DNA of 64,000 bases from JAHJKV01 sp963678135 (GCA_963678135.1 OY782667.1:1798001-1862000); one strand, 5' to 3'; shown: positions 25,386 to 34,442, numbered from the stretch's first letter. The notes: a model not told the origin generated them from the letters alone. Program-made: numbers and translations.

Positions 25386-26381
25386 ATGGCTATTTTTAAA
25401 CAATTAGACGATAAAGTTTGTGAGCTGCACAGTCGCTTTTCTAAAGAAGATGACTGGCTTATTCTTATCAATGCCGATCCGGATGCTCTTGGTGCCTCTT
25501 TGGCACTCAAAAGAATAATGACGCGAAAAGTTCGCTCTGTAACAATAGCACAAATCAACGAAATCAAGCGTCCTGATAACCTTGCCATGATTAAGCATCT
25601 GCGGATACCTACCCGCAAAGCTATCCCCACACTGGTAGCGCAGTATGAAAAATTTGCGCTGATAGATTCTCAGCCACACCATCATCCAGAACTGGAAAAA
25701 CATGCCTATGATATAATTATTGATCATCACCCTTTGCCAAAAGAACATCCCGTAAAAGCAAATTTTTTAGATATTCGTCCTAAATATGGCGCAACCTGTA
25801 CTATGATGGTTGAATATCTTTATAATATGAAAATTAGACCTAGCAAACTGCTAGCTACCGCTTTAATGTATGGCATAAAAACAGATACTGATGACTGGGA
25901 ACGAGACTTTATTGACGCAGACATGACTGCTTTTAAGTATCTTTCCAAATTTGCAGATTGTTCAATCTTAAACCGCATTGGGCGCAGTGAGTTTCACCTT
26001 GACTGGATGCGTTTTTTCTCTCGTGCTTTCTATAACTTACGCCGTGTCGGAACTGGACTGTTTGCTCATATGGGCAAGGTTGAAAATCCGGATATACTGG
26101 TTATTGTGGCTGATTTTTTCATGCGAGTGCATGGAGTAAGCTGGGTTACAGTTTCTGGTGAATATGATGATCTGCTTATTGCTATTTTTCGAGGTGATGG
26201 CATGCGTAAAGATGTAGGAACTTTTGCTGCAACACTTTTAGGAGAGCTCGGCAGTGCCGGCGGACATAAAGAAGCAGCCAGAGGAGAAGTTCCACTCAGC
26301 GCACTGAACGGTGAAGACCCTGAAATCTTTATGCTAAAAAAATTAAATAAAGGAAAAAGTCGAACTCTTAAACGTATTTAA
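25386..26381 (+). CDS. DHH-family phosphoesterase
   Basis: A 331-residue protein with DHH-superfamily motifs: ILINADPDALGASLAL (about 26-41), IDHHPLPKEHP (about 117) and a DHHA1-like end GSAGGHKEAARGEVP. It is distinct from the NrnA-type gene at 16216, with a longer middle (IKTDTDDWERDFIDADM). Members include nanoRNases, pAp phosphatases and c-di-NMP hydrolases; the exact substrate cannot be decided from sequence. It sits between cobU and polA with short gaps, in the same direction. Confidence 0.85.
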   Translation: MAIFKQLDDKVCELHSRFSKEDDWLILINADPDALGASLALKRIMTRKVRSVTIAQINEIKRPDNLAMIKHLRIPTRKAIPTLVAQYEKFALIDSQPHHHPELEKHAYDIIIDHHPLPKEHPVKANFLDIRPKYGATCTMMVEYLYNMKIRPSKLLATALMYGIKTDTDDWERDFIDADMTAFKYLSKFADCSILNRIGRSEFHLDWMRFFSRAFYNLRRVGTGLFAHMGKVENPDILVIVADFFMRVHGVSWVTVSGEYDDLLIAIFRGDGMRKDVGTFAATLLGELGSAGGHKEAARGEVPLSALNGEDPEIFMLKKLNKGKSRTLKRI

Positions 26382-26436
26382 GCCCTTTGCTACTCCCTGC
26401 TTGTTCTCTGTGCCAGAAGACGCTAAGCTATGAGGC

Positions 26437-29094
26437 ATGGCACTTAAAAATACCTTACATTTTCCTGCTTCCCCACTGTATCTTATTGATGGCTCAAGTT
26501 TTCTCTATCGAGGCTTTTACGCGTTTCGAGACATGAGTCGCTCAGATGGTCTGCCTACCAATACTCTCTTTTATAATCTGCGTATATTATTTCGCTTACT
26601 GCGTGAAGAAAAGCCCAAATATCTTGGCTTTATCCTTGATGGCAAAGGGAGAAATTTTCGCCATGCACTGTATAAAGAATATAAAGCAAACAGACCTTCC
26701 ATGCCTGAACCGCTGCAGCTGCAAATAGAACCACTCAAGGAAGCTGTACGTTTACTCGGCATTTCGCTCACCGTGGCTGACGAAGTAGAAGCTGACGACT
26801 GCATTGCTTCACTGAGCAAAACATATAAAAAAGACCGACCAATTGTTATCCTTGGCTCTGATAAAGACTTAAAACAATGCCTTGATGATAATGTTTTCTT
26901 GTGGAATCCATTAGGCAAACAAAAGCAAATACTTACATTGCAAATGTTTCAAGAAGAAAGCGGTTTAAGTCCAGAACAATGGCCGGATTTTCAAGCCATA
27001 ATAGGCGATAGTGCTGATAATATTCCCGGCATTCCGGGCATCGGACCTAAAACAGCGCAAAAGATATTTGCACAATGCCCTACCCTAGAAAGCCTCCAAG
27101 CAAAATACCAGACATTACCAACAAAACTCGCTGCAAAAATAGAACCCTACTTGGATAAAATTTTTATCTTCAGAGAGCTTACACGCATGAAAACAGACTG
27201 CTGCTCCCAAAGCAGTCTTGACTCTTTTTCTGTTTCTCCTCCTTCATCTGCTATGGGAGATTTTTTAAGAAACTATGAACTGCGTACTTTGCTCAACGAA
27301 TTTGAAGCCATGTACCCGGAATTAAGGCAAGAAACTGAAACTCCCCCCACTCTCTCAAAACAAACACATACAGAGCACACTCAACTTTCACTATTCACAG
27401 GCTCAACCCCCTCAGCACAAACACTGCAAAGCTTTACCCAACATCCTGTATCTTCTACAAAAGACTTGCCCGCGCCTGATTCTCTCTGTGTGGGTTTAGT
27501 GCTGATAAATCAAACTGTGTATCTTGGGATCCAAAATACTGAATACACATATCATGGACAACATGACGAGCTTATTACTTGGCTCAATAAAACAAAATCT
27601 ATAGTTATTCCTGATCTACATGAATTATATCGCAACTCACCAGCTTGGGAAAAAATCTCTCTTAATAACTGCTTTGACTTAGCTTTAGTGAGCTACTTGC
27701 TCAATCCTGAAGAACGAAATTATACATGGAATCGCTTAAAAGGACAGCTTGTTCATCCTCCTACTGATGCAGTAGAAAATCAAATAACAGAAGCAATTCA
27801 TCCTGAAGCTCAAGGCCTAGCAGCCTTAGCGTATGCAGATGTACTTCGCCCAAAACTTGCTGCTGCAGGTTTTACAGACTTAATCCGTAGCATGGAAATC
27901 CCCTTAGTTCCTGTTCTAAGTACCATGGAACGTAACGGCATCACTCTTGATCTAAAAGCCTTTAACAATTTTTTAAGTGAAGTAATTCAGGACATTGAAC
28001 GCTTAACGCATTCTATTCATACTCATGCTGAAACACAATTTAACATCCGTTCCAATCAGCAGCTTGCCACAATACTTTTTGAAAAATTAGGACTCAAACC
28101 TGCGGGTAAAACCTCAGGGGGGCAATTTTCAACATCTGTGCAAGTTTTGGAAAAAATTAAAAACCAGCACCCGATTATTGAAAATATTTTAGAATTTAGA
28201 ACACTGGAAAAATTACGCTCTACATATTTAGAACCCCTGCCTCGCATGGCAGACCAAAATAGCCGTATCCATACCCGTTTTAACCGCTTAATGACCGCAA
28301 CAGGACGTCTTTCCAGCTCTAACCCGAATTTGCAAAATATTCCCATTCGCGGCGCACAAGGCAAACGCATGAGAGCCTGTTTTACGGCAACGCAGGGCAT
28401 GGCTCTTATTGCAGCGGACTATTCACAAGTAGAGCTACGTGTTTTAGCGCATTTTTCTCAAGACCCTGCCCTGCTCACAGCCTTTAACAATGATGAAGAT
28501 ATTCATGCCCATACTGCTGCCTTGATCTTTGATAAAGATTCACCGCAAGCCGTGACCCACGATGAACGGCGCAATGCCAAAACCATTAACTTTGGCTTAA
28601 TTTACGGCATGGGAGCGCAAAGACTTTCCCATGCACTTGGAGTTGGCTTAAGAGAAGCTAAGGATTTTATAGACCGCTATTTCAGCCGTTTAAGCACCCT
28701 TGGCAATTATTATGAACAGCTGGTGAGCGAAGCCACGCAAATGGGCTATGTTGTAACGCTGGCAGGCAGAAGACGCCTTTTGCCTGAGCTGCATTCCCGT
28801 AATCAGCAGCTGGTCAGCCAAGCACGCAGGCAGGCAATAAATACTGTAATTCAAGGTTCAGCAGCGGATATAATCAAGCTGGCAATGCTTGCTGTTTATG
28901 AGGATACGCAGCTCAAACAACTGCAAGCCAAACTTTTGCTGCAAGTTCATGATGAACTGCTGATGGAAGCCCCGACAGAAGCTGCTCAAGACACTGCAAA
29001 TACGCTGAAAGATATTATGCAGTCTGTTGTAGACTTAAAAGTTCCGTTAAAAGTTGATGCCGGACTTGGACACACTTGGGCAGAAGCGCATTAG
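26437..29094 (+). CDS. polA: DNA polymerase I
   Basis: An 885-residue family A polymerase. The N-terminal 5'-3' exonuclease (about 10-290) has LYLIDGSSFLYRGFYAF, VEADDCIASL and IPGIPGIGPKTAQKI. The middle 3'-5' exonuclease-like domain (about 325-490) lacks the FDTET-type acidic motif, so proofreading is probably lost, as in several PolA lineages. The polymerase domain (about 500-885) has motif A DYSQVELRVLAHFSQD, motif B RRNAKTINFGLIYGMG and motif C LLQVHDELLMEAP. It serves repair and Okazaki fragment maturation. Confidence 0.97.
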   Translation: MALKNTLHFPASPLYLIDGSSFLYRGFYAFRDMSRSDGLPTNTLFYNLRILFRLLREEKPKYLGFILDGKGRNFRHALYKEYKANRPSMPEPLQLQIEPLKEAVRLLGISLTVADEVEADDCIASLSKTYKKDRPIVILGSDKDLKQCLDDNVFLWNPLGKQKQILTLQMFQEESGLSPEQWPDFQAIIGDSADNIPGIPGIGPKTAQKIFAQCPTLESLQAKYQTLPTKLAAKIEPYLDKIFIFRELTRMKTDCCSQSSLDSFSVSPPSSAMGDFLRNYELRTLLNEFEAMYPELRQETETPPTLSKQTHTEHTQLSLFTGSTPSAQTLQSFTQHPVSSTKDLPAPDSLCVGLVLINQTVYLGIQNTEYTYHGQHDELITWLNKTKSIVIPDLHELYRNSPAWEKISLNNCFDLALVSYLLNPEERNYTWNRLKGQLVHPPTDAVENQITEAIHPEAQGLAALAYADVLRPKLAAAGFTDLIRSMEIPLVPVLSTMERNGITLDLKAFNNFLSEVIQDIERLTHSIHTHAETQFNIRSNQQLATILFEKLGLKPAGKTSGGQFSTSVQVLEKIKNQHPIIENILEFRTLEKLRSTYLEPLPRMADQNSRIHTRFNRLMTATGRLSSSNPNLQNIPIRGAQGKRMRACFTATQGMALIAADYSQVELRVLAHFSQDPALLTAFNNDEDIHAHTAALIFDKDSPQAVTHDERRNAKTINFGLIYGMGAQRLSHALGVGLREAKDFIDRYFSRLSTLGNYYEQLVSEATQMGYVVTLAGRRRLLPELHSRNQQLVSQARRQAINTVIQGSAADIIKLAMLAVYEDTQLKQLQAKLLLQVHDELLMEAPTEAAQDTANTLKDIMQSVVDLKVPLKVDAGLGHTWAEAH

Positions 29095-29495
29095 AAGAGG
29101 AAACAACAGCATAACAGAACTTTGCACAGCATGACAGCGTGTCAACCTCCGTCATTTTGCTTTCCTCTCCGTCATTGAAATGAATAGTTGCAGAATCCAG
29201 TGCTTTGCACAGCATTACAGTCCTCCCCCTCCGTCCTTCTGCGCGTAAGTCGTAAAAGTTTAGTAGAACTGGAGCTTTCCTCGTGTCATCCTGCGCTTAA
29301 GTCGCAGGATCCAGTGCTTTTTTCTTCTCTTTTTCTTTTCTTCTTGTCGGCAATGTTAATACATCAAAGTTAGGCTCTACTTGATTTCCGTGACTTGCAC
29401 GCGGAATCCAGCATTGCACTCTCTAAATACTCAGTACAGTATAATCATAAGCAACATAGTGTAATAATTGCTCAGCATAACATGATCAAACACGC
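29095..29495. other. non-coding gap with palindromic repeats between polA and flagellin
   Basis: No credible gene. It contains one intact palindrome (29285-29314), degenerate copies near 29153-29199, 29233 and 29380, the module TGCTTTGCACAG (about 29201), and a pyrimidine tract after the intact copy. polA (plus) and flagellin (minus) converge here. Confidence 0.65.
29285..29314 (+). repeat. intergenic palindromic repeat
   Basis: A 30-bp unit starting GTCATCCTGCGC and ending CGCAGGATCCAG, followed by a pyrimidine tract. The arms ATCCTGCG and CGCAGGAT carry the C-G version of the stem pair that is T-A in the copies at 5.8 kb. Confidence 0.85.
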
Positions 29496-29529
29496 AAAAA
29501 AGCCCTGCTTTATGGCAAAGCAGGGCTTT
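29496..29529 (-). terminator. strong terminator of the flagellin gene
   Basis: A perfect 13-bp stem (29499-29511 and 29517-29529) with a five-base loop. On the minus strand it is followed by a run of six T (complement of 29496-29501). It lies about 80 bases beyond the flagellin stop codon. Confidence 0.9.
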
Positions 29530-29607
29530 GGAAAAACAGGGCTTTGAAAGTTACCTTAAAACCTTGGCTTGTGAATAAATTCCAAGCTCTTTGACAAATT
29601 ATACTCT

Positions 29608-30471
29608 TTATCCTTGCAGCAACTGGAGAGCGACTTGTGGCAAAGAGTTTGCCTGAGTTAGCATGGCTGCTGCGGATTGGGAAATAATCTGATTACTGGT
29701 AAATACCGTCATTTCTGTAGCTACATCCACATCTGAAATACGAGATTCAGAAGCCTGCAAATTTTCAGCTTGGATTTCTAAGTTAGCAATAGTGGCCTCC
29801 AAACGATTTTGTATCCCCCCCAAGTAAGCACGAAGATTATCTTTAATGGCAATAGCTGAATTGACGGCAGTCAAAGCACTGGCAGCTTGTTCTTGAGTTG
29901 AAATGGTGTATCCAGCATCTCCCACTTGTGCCTCATGCCCTATTCCAAGAGCACTGCAAGTACACTCTGTTATTGAAAAAGAGTAATAATCCTCAGAACT
30001 GCTGTTACCGGTTCCAAAGTGAATAGTACAAGCATCATCGGCACTCAGCTGTCCATTCAACAAATGTACTCCATTAAAATCTGTGGCTCTGGCAATACGA
30101 GAAATTTCTGAAGCCATTGCCTGATATTCACTATCAATCAAAGCACGTTGCGTTTCAGAATATGTTCCGGTAGCGGCCTGCTCCGCCAACTCTCTCATGC
30201 GGATAAGTTTTTCGTCCACAACTTCAAGCGATCCATCCGCAGTTTGCAACATAGAAATAGCATCGTTAGCATTACGTGCACCTTGTCGCAAGGTGGAAAT
30301 ATCTGCACGCAAAAGCTCGCGAACAGCCAAGCCCGCAGCATCATCTTTTGCAGAGGTTACTCGCAAACCAGAGGAAAGCCTCCTCGTGGAAACTGACAAT
30401 GAATTATACGCATTATTCAAATTACGAGCAGCATTAGCTGCCATCATGTTGTTGCGAACTGTTAGTGCCAT
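29608..30471 (-). CDS. fliC: flagellin
   Basis: A 287-residue short flagellin with conserved terminal D0/D1 regions (NNMMAANAARNLNNAYNSL, LSSGLRVTSAKDDAAGLA at the start; IISQSAAAMLTQANSLPQVA near the end) and only a small central region (about 140-190). It polymerises into the filament. Its leader carries a GGA-loop hairpin and a GGA within a perfect Shine-Dalgarno sequence, suggesting CsrA control; csrA and fliW are in this window. A seven-base G run (minus strand, near 29815-29821) lies in the coding region. A strong terminator follows. Confidence 0.97.
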   Translation of the reverse strand: MALTVRNNMMAANAARNLNNAYNSLSVSTRRLSSGLRVTSAKDDAAGLAVRELLRADISTLRQGARNANDAISMLQTADGSLEVVDEKLIRMRELAEQAATGTYSETQRALIDSEYQAMASEISRIARATDFNGVHLLNGQLSADDACTIHFGTGNSSSEDYYSFSITECTCSALGIGHEAQVGDAGYTISTQEQAASALTAVNSAIAIKDNLRAYLGGIQNRLEATIANLEIQAENLQASESRISDVDVATEMTVFTSNQIISQSAAAMLTQANSLPQVALQLLQG

Positions 30472-30508
30472 AACCGACCTCCTTATTGGCGCATGAGCAT
30501 CCCTGCTC
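30472..30508 (-). promoter_or_regulatory. flagellin leader with candidate CsrA-binding hairpin
   Basis: Read on the minus strand, a hairpin GAGCA-GGGA-TGCTC (30508 to 30495) presents GGA in its loop. Downstream, AGGAGGT (30483 to 30477), the Shine-Dalgarno sequence five bases before the ATG, contains a second GGA. A looped GGA plus a GGA in the ribosome site is the known arrangement of CsrA-repressed messages such as Bacillus hag. Confidence 0.6.
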
Positions 30509-30596
30509 TAAGCATACAAATTTCCATTTCTCAAAATCAGACAAAGCAAATAAAAATTTATGTGTTTGTGCATTGCCTTTCCTTTGCAAATAACAA

Positions 30597-30612
30597 AGCA
30601 ATTTAGGTTCCC
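30597..30612 (-). promoter_or_regulatory. possible sigma-54-type promoter of flagellin
   Basis: On the minus strand GG (30611-30610) and GC (30599-30598) stand exactly ten bases apart in the context GGGAACC-TAAA-TTGCTTT. It matches the -12 box fully and the -24 box partly. The start would be near 30587, giving a leader of about 115 bases. No good sigma-28 box was found. Confidence 0.4.
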
Positions 30613-31040
30613 CTTTTTATTAAGTTATATTTATTTTTAATATACTAAAAACAAGAAACAAGTGTTTTGTGTATACTCAAGGCCATTATTGACAAAACAT
30701 ATAAAAAATATGCTGTTAATCTCTGTCAAAAATCCGTTGTGGCAATACAAGTTAGGGAAGAATCTGCCTTACGTTATGGGGAGGAAAAAAACGCAAAAAT
30801 TTTCGAGTCGAGAGTGAACGTGTAAAATTTCCTCAAACTCTATCTATGCCAAGTAAAGACTTCTGGCTCAAAGTGGGGGCAGGAGGATTGTATGCGTAAA
30901 TCAAAATTTTATAAAATATCAGATACTTCAAATACTTCAGGCAGTTAAGGGTAGCCACATGCTAATCCCCCCCCTCCTCCCGAAAATTAATAGTTTTGAA
31001 ACGTAAAATTTTCTCGTAAAGGCAAAAGGGGATTACAGTA
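30613..31040. other. non-coding gap upstream of flagellin
   Basis: Mostly AT-rich with no supported gene. It contains the first copy of a diverged 67-base repeat (30822-30888), a tiny 18-codon frame with an excellent Shine-Dalgarno sequence (30892-30948), and a run of eight C at 30967-30974. Confidence 0.6.
30822..30888 (+). repeat. diverged 67-base intergenic repeat, copy A
   Basis: Roughly 72% identical, with one gap, to 55461-55526. The best-kept core is AGACTTCTG-N-CTCAAA, followed by a G/A-rich stretch and CAGGA. Both copies lie outside genes. Confidence 0.5.
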
Positions 31041-31820
31041 CTAGTGGCAAGGCTCTCCCCTGCGATAACTGCATAAATCATCTTTCAGCCTTTTTGTGGG
31101 CTTGCCCTCTTTTTGAGCAAGCTCAATCGCTTCCTCTTGGGCTTTGATAGCGTTTGGAAAGTCTTTCAATTCTGCCAAAGCAGCAGCAAAAATACTCAAT
31201 GTTTGAGAATCGTACTGCAATTCCATGAGCTGAAATGCAATATCTAAAGCTCGCTTTCCATTACGCTTATTGTAATTCTCATGCATGGCAAATAAAGTTC
31301 CAAGGCCATACAAAGCGGGTAAATATTCTGGATTTTTCTCAAGTGCTGTTTCCAAATCATACACAGCTTCGGTGTCATTTCCAGTTTGAATATTGACTGC
31401 TGCGCGGTTGGTATATGCTTCAAAACTATCAGGATTAAAAGCTATGGCTCTGGAAAAATCTGAATGCGCTTCCGGAAATTTTTTTAACTGTAAATACGCA
31501 TATCCCCTATTGATATATACATCCGGATCAGTCTGCAAATACTGACATGCTTTACTATAATCATTAATAGCAGCTTGAGCTTTATCAAGTTGCATAAAAG
31601 CCAAGGCTCTGTTGTATAATGCAATGCCTTTTGTTTGCTCGTCAATATTTGCTTCCAGACAACCAGTCCAAAGTTCTACTCGATGCTTTGGATTGTCTCT
31701 TTTTTGAGCTTCAAGGCAAATATTTGGGATATGCTTATCCTCTGTATTTGCATGGCTCGTGACCGGCAAGAGAGATATCGTACAGAATACGATAGAAACA
31801 ATACATTGAGGTATAGTCAT
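31041..31820 (-). CDS. secreted tetratricopeptide repeat protein
   Basis: A 259-residue protein with a signal peptide (about 1-24, CIVSIVFCTISLLPVTSHA) and at least five TPR motifs between about 65 and 240 (for example PDVYINRGYAYLQLKKFPEA, SFEAYTNRAAVNIQTGNDTE). Four Cys residues (about 33, 54, 90, 253) could form disulfides in the periplasm. TPR proteins act as adaptors; no enzymatic motif is present. It lies 61 bases downstream of the trkA-like gene in the same direction, so it may be cotranscribed, but no functional link to potassium uptake is apparent. Confidence 0.82.
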   Translation of the reverse strand: MTIPQCIVSIVFCTISLLPVTSHANTEDKHIPNICLEAQKRDNPKHRVELWTGCLEANIDEQTKGIALYNRALAFMQLDKAQAAINDYSKACQYLQTDPDVYINRGYAYLQLKKFPEAHSDFSRAIAFNPDSFEAYTNRAAVNIQTGNDTEAVYDLETALEKNPEYLPALYGLGTLFAMHENYNKRNGKRALDIAFQLMELQYDSQTLSIFAAALAELKDFPNAIKAQEEAIELAQKEGKPTKRLKDDLCSYRRGEPCH

Positions 31821-31881
31821 AAAACCAACAGCCTACTGCTATTCAAATATTTCAGGGCTTGCACGGCAATAATCCTCTGTT

Positions 31882-32538
31882 TTAAGAAATAATTTCAGAA
31901 ATAATATCACCATGCCCAAGAAGTACCAAAATATCACCTTTACTCAAAACTATATCTGCCTGAGGTACAAAAGAAAATTCTTGAACACCAGCTTGCTTTA
32001 CAGCCACTATCTGTACTCCTTTTTTAGAAGGCAAAGCTAGCTGTTTTATGGTTTTACCGCTCCATATATCGACCGTAACTTGGCTTACCATAATCCCTGA
32101 ACCAAGCGGTAGATATTCCAACAAACCAGGAACAGCCAACCTATGCGCCAATTGACGAGCCACAAATTGTTCAGGGAAAATAACGTAATCTACTCCGAGC
32201 TTGCTTAAAACACGCTGATGTTCCTCACTCACGGCCTTGACCCAAGTCTTATCCACACCAAGTTCCAAAAGGTTCAAGGTCACTAAAATAGAAGTTCCTA
32301 TGGAATTTCCTATAGATACCGCTACATAATCCATTTCATGGATGCCTGTCTGGCGCAAAGCATTTTTGTCTGTACCATCTGCTTGATAGGCGTGGGTCAG
32401 GACGCTTTGGGCGCGATCAATTTTATCCATATCCGCATCAATGCCCACAACATCGTGGCCTAATTCGCGTAAGGCCTCTGCAAGTGCATAACCAAATTTC
32501 CCAAGTCCAATAATGCCTACTTCAATTTTTTTGGGCAT
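31882..32538 (-). CDS. ktrA: potassium uptake regulatory subunit (KtrA/TrkA, RCK)
   Basis: A 218-residue cytoplasmic protein: an N-terminal RCK_N Rossmann domain (about 5-130) with GIIGLGKFGYALAEALRELG and the acidic end of strand 2 (VVGID), then an RCK_C domain (about 140-218). Such subunits bind ATP/ADP or NAD(H) and gate a TrkH/KtrB channel. Its partner is immediately upstream on the same strand, 23 bases away, with AAGGAG before the ATG. The single-RCK length fits KtrA better than the double-length TrkA. Confidence 0.93.
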   Translation of the reverse strand: MPKKIEVGIIGLGKFGYALAEALRELGHDVVGIDADMDKIDRAQSVLTHAYQADGTDKNALRQTGIHEMDYVAVSIGNSIGTSILVTLNLLELGVDKTWVKAVSEEHQRVLSKLGVDYVIFPEQFVARQLAHRLAVPGLLEYLPLGSGIMVSQVTVDIWSGKTIKQLALPSKKGVQIVAVKQAGVQEFSFVPQADIVLSKGDILVLLGHGDIISEIIS

Positions 32539-32561
32539 GACCTTTTCTCCTTATTTCCTGC

Positions 32562-33935
32562 TTAGCCCATAGGAAGGTCATTTTCTGGCAAACGATACAA
32601 AGGCTTGGTTTGCCAAGAATGAAGGGCTGTAAGAATCCATACTGGCCCTATACGACCGATAAACATCAATATAATAATGATGCTCTTGCCAAAAGCAGTA
32701 AGCCCCATGGTTTTACCCATGCTGAGTCCCACTGTACCAAAAGCAGAAACCGCTTCAAACATGGTTTCTAAAAACTGTCCTCTGGCTAAATGGTGTGGAA
32801 TATCGCCACCTTCAGTAATATCCAGACCGGCAGAGGCCACGATAATAGTTAAGGCAGCAAGCACGACCAAAGCAATGGCTGTGCTTTTTGTGGAAGAACT
32901 CAAAGCACAATGAGCAATACGAACCTGCGAATGCCCTTTTATTTGAGCCAAGAGATAGCCGAATAAAGCACGAGCAGTCGTGGTTTTGATTCCTCCGGCT
33001 GTTGAACCTGGAGAGCCTCCAATAAACATAAGAGTCAGCATCATAGTCAGGCTCAGGTTGGTCAAATGTGAAATATCCATTGTGTTGAATCCGGCTGTAC
33101 GGCAGGTTACGGATTGAAAGAGTGAAGAGAGAAAAAGCACATCCCAAGAAGATTTATTACCACCACCCTCTAGCTCAGCCAAAAAAATAGCAATTGCTCC
33201 AAAGACAATAAGAATTACAGAAGTTGAAAGTACTACCCTACTGTGCAGCGAAAGCAGTTGCGAGCCACGCATCAAACGCAGTGGACTTTTCCTAAAACAA
33301 TCTCGAAAAAGTCCGCTCAATTCTCCTAAAACCGTAAAACCAAGCCCCCCACAAATAATTAAAAACATGAAGGTAAAATTCACGCCCCAATGACTACGAT
33401 AAGCGCAAAGGCTATCCGGAAACAGAGAAAAACCTGCATTACAAAAAGCGGAAACAGAATGAAACAAGGCAGACCAAGGAGCAAAACCGTGCGAGTCCAT
33501 ACAGAATAAAATAATAGCTCCAACAAATTCCAAACCCAAAGTACCCAAAACAACAGCCATAATATAGCGCTGAAGGCTAAAATTTGGAGTCCGAAGCAGT
33601 ATTTGACCTACAGCTAACCTGTCAGACAAAGAAATTTTTTGTCGCAATAAATAAATAGCAAGGCTTGTATAGGTCATGATGCCTAAACCACCAAGTTGAA
33701 TAAGTGTCAGCAAAACTCCTTGTCCCAGTGGAGAAAAAAAAGTCCCGGTATCGCGTACCGCAAGTCCGGTAACACAAAGTGCAGAAGTAGCGGTGAAAAG
33801 ACTATCAAGCCATGAAAAATGTCCTGCTGGCTCGGCTAAGCAGCAAGGTAAACCTAGCAGCGCAGAGCCAAGTAAAATGGCAAGTACAAAAAGCCAGACC
33901 GGCAACATGTATGGGGAAAAAAATCGCGTTCGCAT
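32562..33935 (-). CDS. ktrB: potassium transporter membrane subunit (KtrB/TrkH)
   Basis: A 457-residue integral membrane protein with four repeated M1-P-M2 units. The selectivity segments are visible: TSALCVTGLA, VSAFCNAGFSL, SVTCRTAGFNT and VSAFGTVGLSMG, each with the filter glycine. It imports potassium, driven by ion gradients, together with the RCK subunit encoded downstream. The order channel then regulator in one operon is typical for Ktr systems. Its 5' end is opposite a plus-strand frame that is judged not to be a gene. Confidence 0.95.
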   Translation of the reverse strand: MRTRFFSPYMLPVWLFVLAILLGSALLGLPCCLAEPAGHFSWLDSLFTATSALCVTGLAVRDTGTFFSPLGQGVLLTLIQLGGLGIMTYTSLAIYLLRQKISLSDRLAVGQILLRTPNFSLQRYIMAVVLGTLGLEFVGAIILFCMDSHGFAPWSALFHSVSAFCNAGFSLFPDSLCAYRSHWGVNFTFMFLIICGGLGFTVLGELSGLFRDCFRKSPLRLMRGSQLLSLHSRVVLSTSVILIVFGAIAIFLAELEGGGNKSSWDVLFLSSLFQSVTCRTAGFNTMDISHLTNLSLTMMLTLMFIGGSPGSTAGGIKTTTARALFGYLLAQIKGHSQVRIAHCALSSSTKSTAIALVVLAALTIIVASAGLDITEGGDIPHHLARGQFLETMFEAVSAFGTVGLSMGKTMGLTAFGKSIIIILMFIGRIGPVWILTALHSWQTKPLYRLPENDLPMG

Positions 33936-34056
33936 AAATTCTTATACGCCCCACAAACGGCCTTTGTCTATCTTGAGAAAAAAGCAGGCTCATAGCCCTC
34001 AATCTTCCGCTTATAAGCCTACTTCCCAACCTCATCAACTTGCGCTACACAATAAT

Positions 34057-34215
34057 ATGCTCTCAAAAATCATAATCATTTTGGCACTGCTCATAGTCTT
34101 TTTTGGTTTTGGAAAAAGCAAACAAGACAAGGCACGCAATAGCTTAAGCAATGCCTTGCTTGGGCTGGTGGCTTTTTTGCTACTCATTCTTATTATACTC
34201 ACCCTTATGAAGTAA
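34057..34215 (+). CDS. small two-helix membrane protein
   Basis: A 52-residue frame with two hydrophobic segments (IIIILALLIVFFGFG and ALLGLVAFLLLILIILTLM) separated by a basic loop (KSKQDKARNSL), the layout of a small inner-membrane protein. The frame extends upstream across the start of ktrB but only this part looks protein-like. No clear ribosome binding site precedes the ATG, which lowers confidence. Function unknown. Confidence 0.45.
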   Translation: MLSKIIIILALLIVFFGFGKSKQDKARNSLSNALLGLVAFLLLILIILTLMK

Positions 34216-34359
34216 CTATTATGAAGTAGCCATGAATTACGCTACGCTTATGCGTCAATCCGGTTCAAATTTTTTGTCCTGTACATTGCGCTTTTTTCTT
34301 TTGTACAAACTTTTTTACTAATGTATCTGAACATACTCTCTTTTGTATTTATTTAAGAC

Positions 34360-34389
34360 TTGATAACACACTATAATATTTAGTATAAT
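34360..34389 (+). promoter_or_regulatory. sigma-70-type promoter in the 34.4 kb gap
   Basis: TTGATA at 34360-34365, an 18-base spacer and TATAAT at 34384-34389. The last nine bases (TAGTATAAT) are the same as in the rimP promoter. No open frame follows before the terminator at 34461-34509. Confidence 0.6.
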
Positions 34390-34416
34390 TTCAATTATAC
34401 TGCGTTTGATCTATTT

Positions 34417-34433
34417 TGGCACGAGTAATGCTT
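34417..34433 (+). promoter_or_regulatory. sigma-54-type promoter (-24/-12)
   Basis: TGGCACG at 34417-34423, four bases, then ATGCTT. GG and GC are separated by exactly ten bases, and only one position differs from the TGGCACG-N4-TTGCW consensus. The predicted start is about 34443, some 65 bases before a strong terminator. Confidence 0.7.
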
Positions 34434-34442
34434 AGTATAAAG

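Noticed and set aside
33793..34056. N-terminal extension of the small membrane protein frame
   Set aside because: It is antisense to the ktrB start and has no protein-like character; only the part from 34057 was kept.
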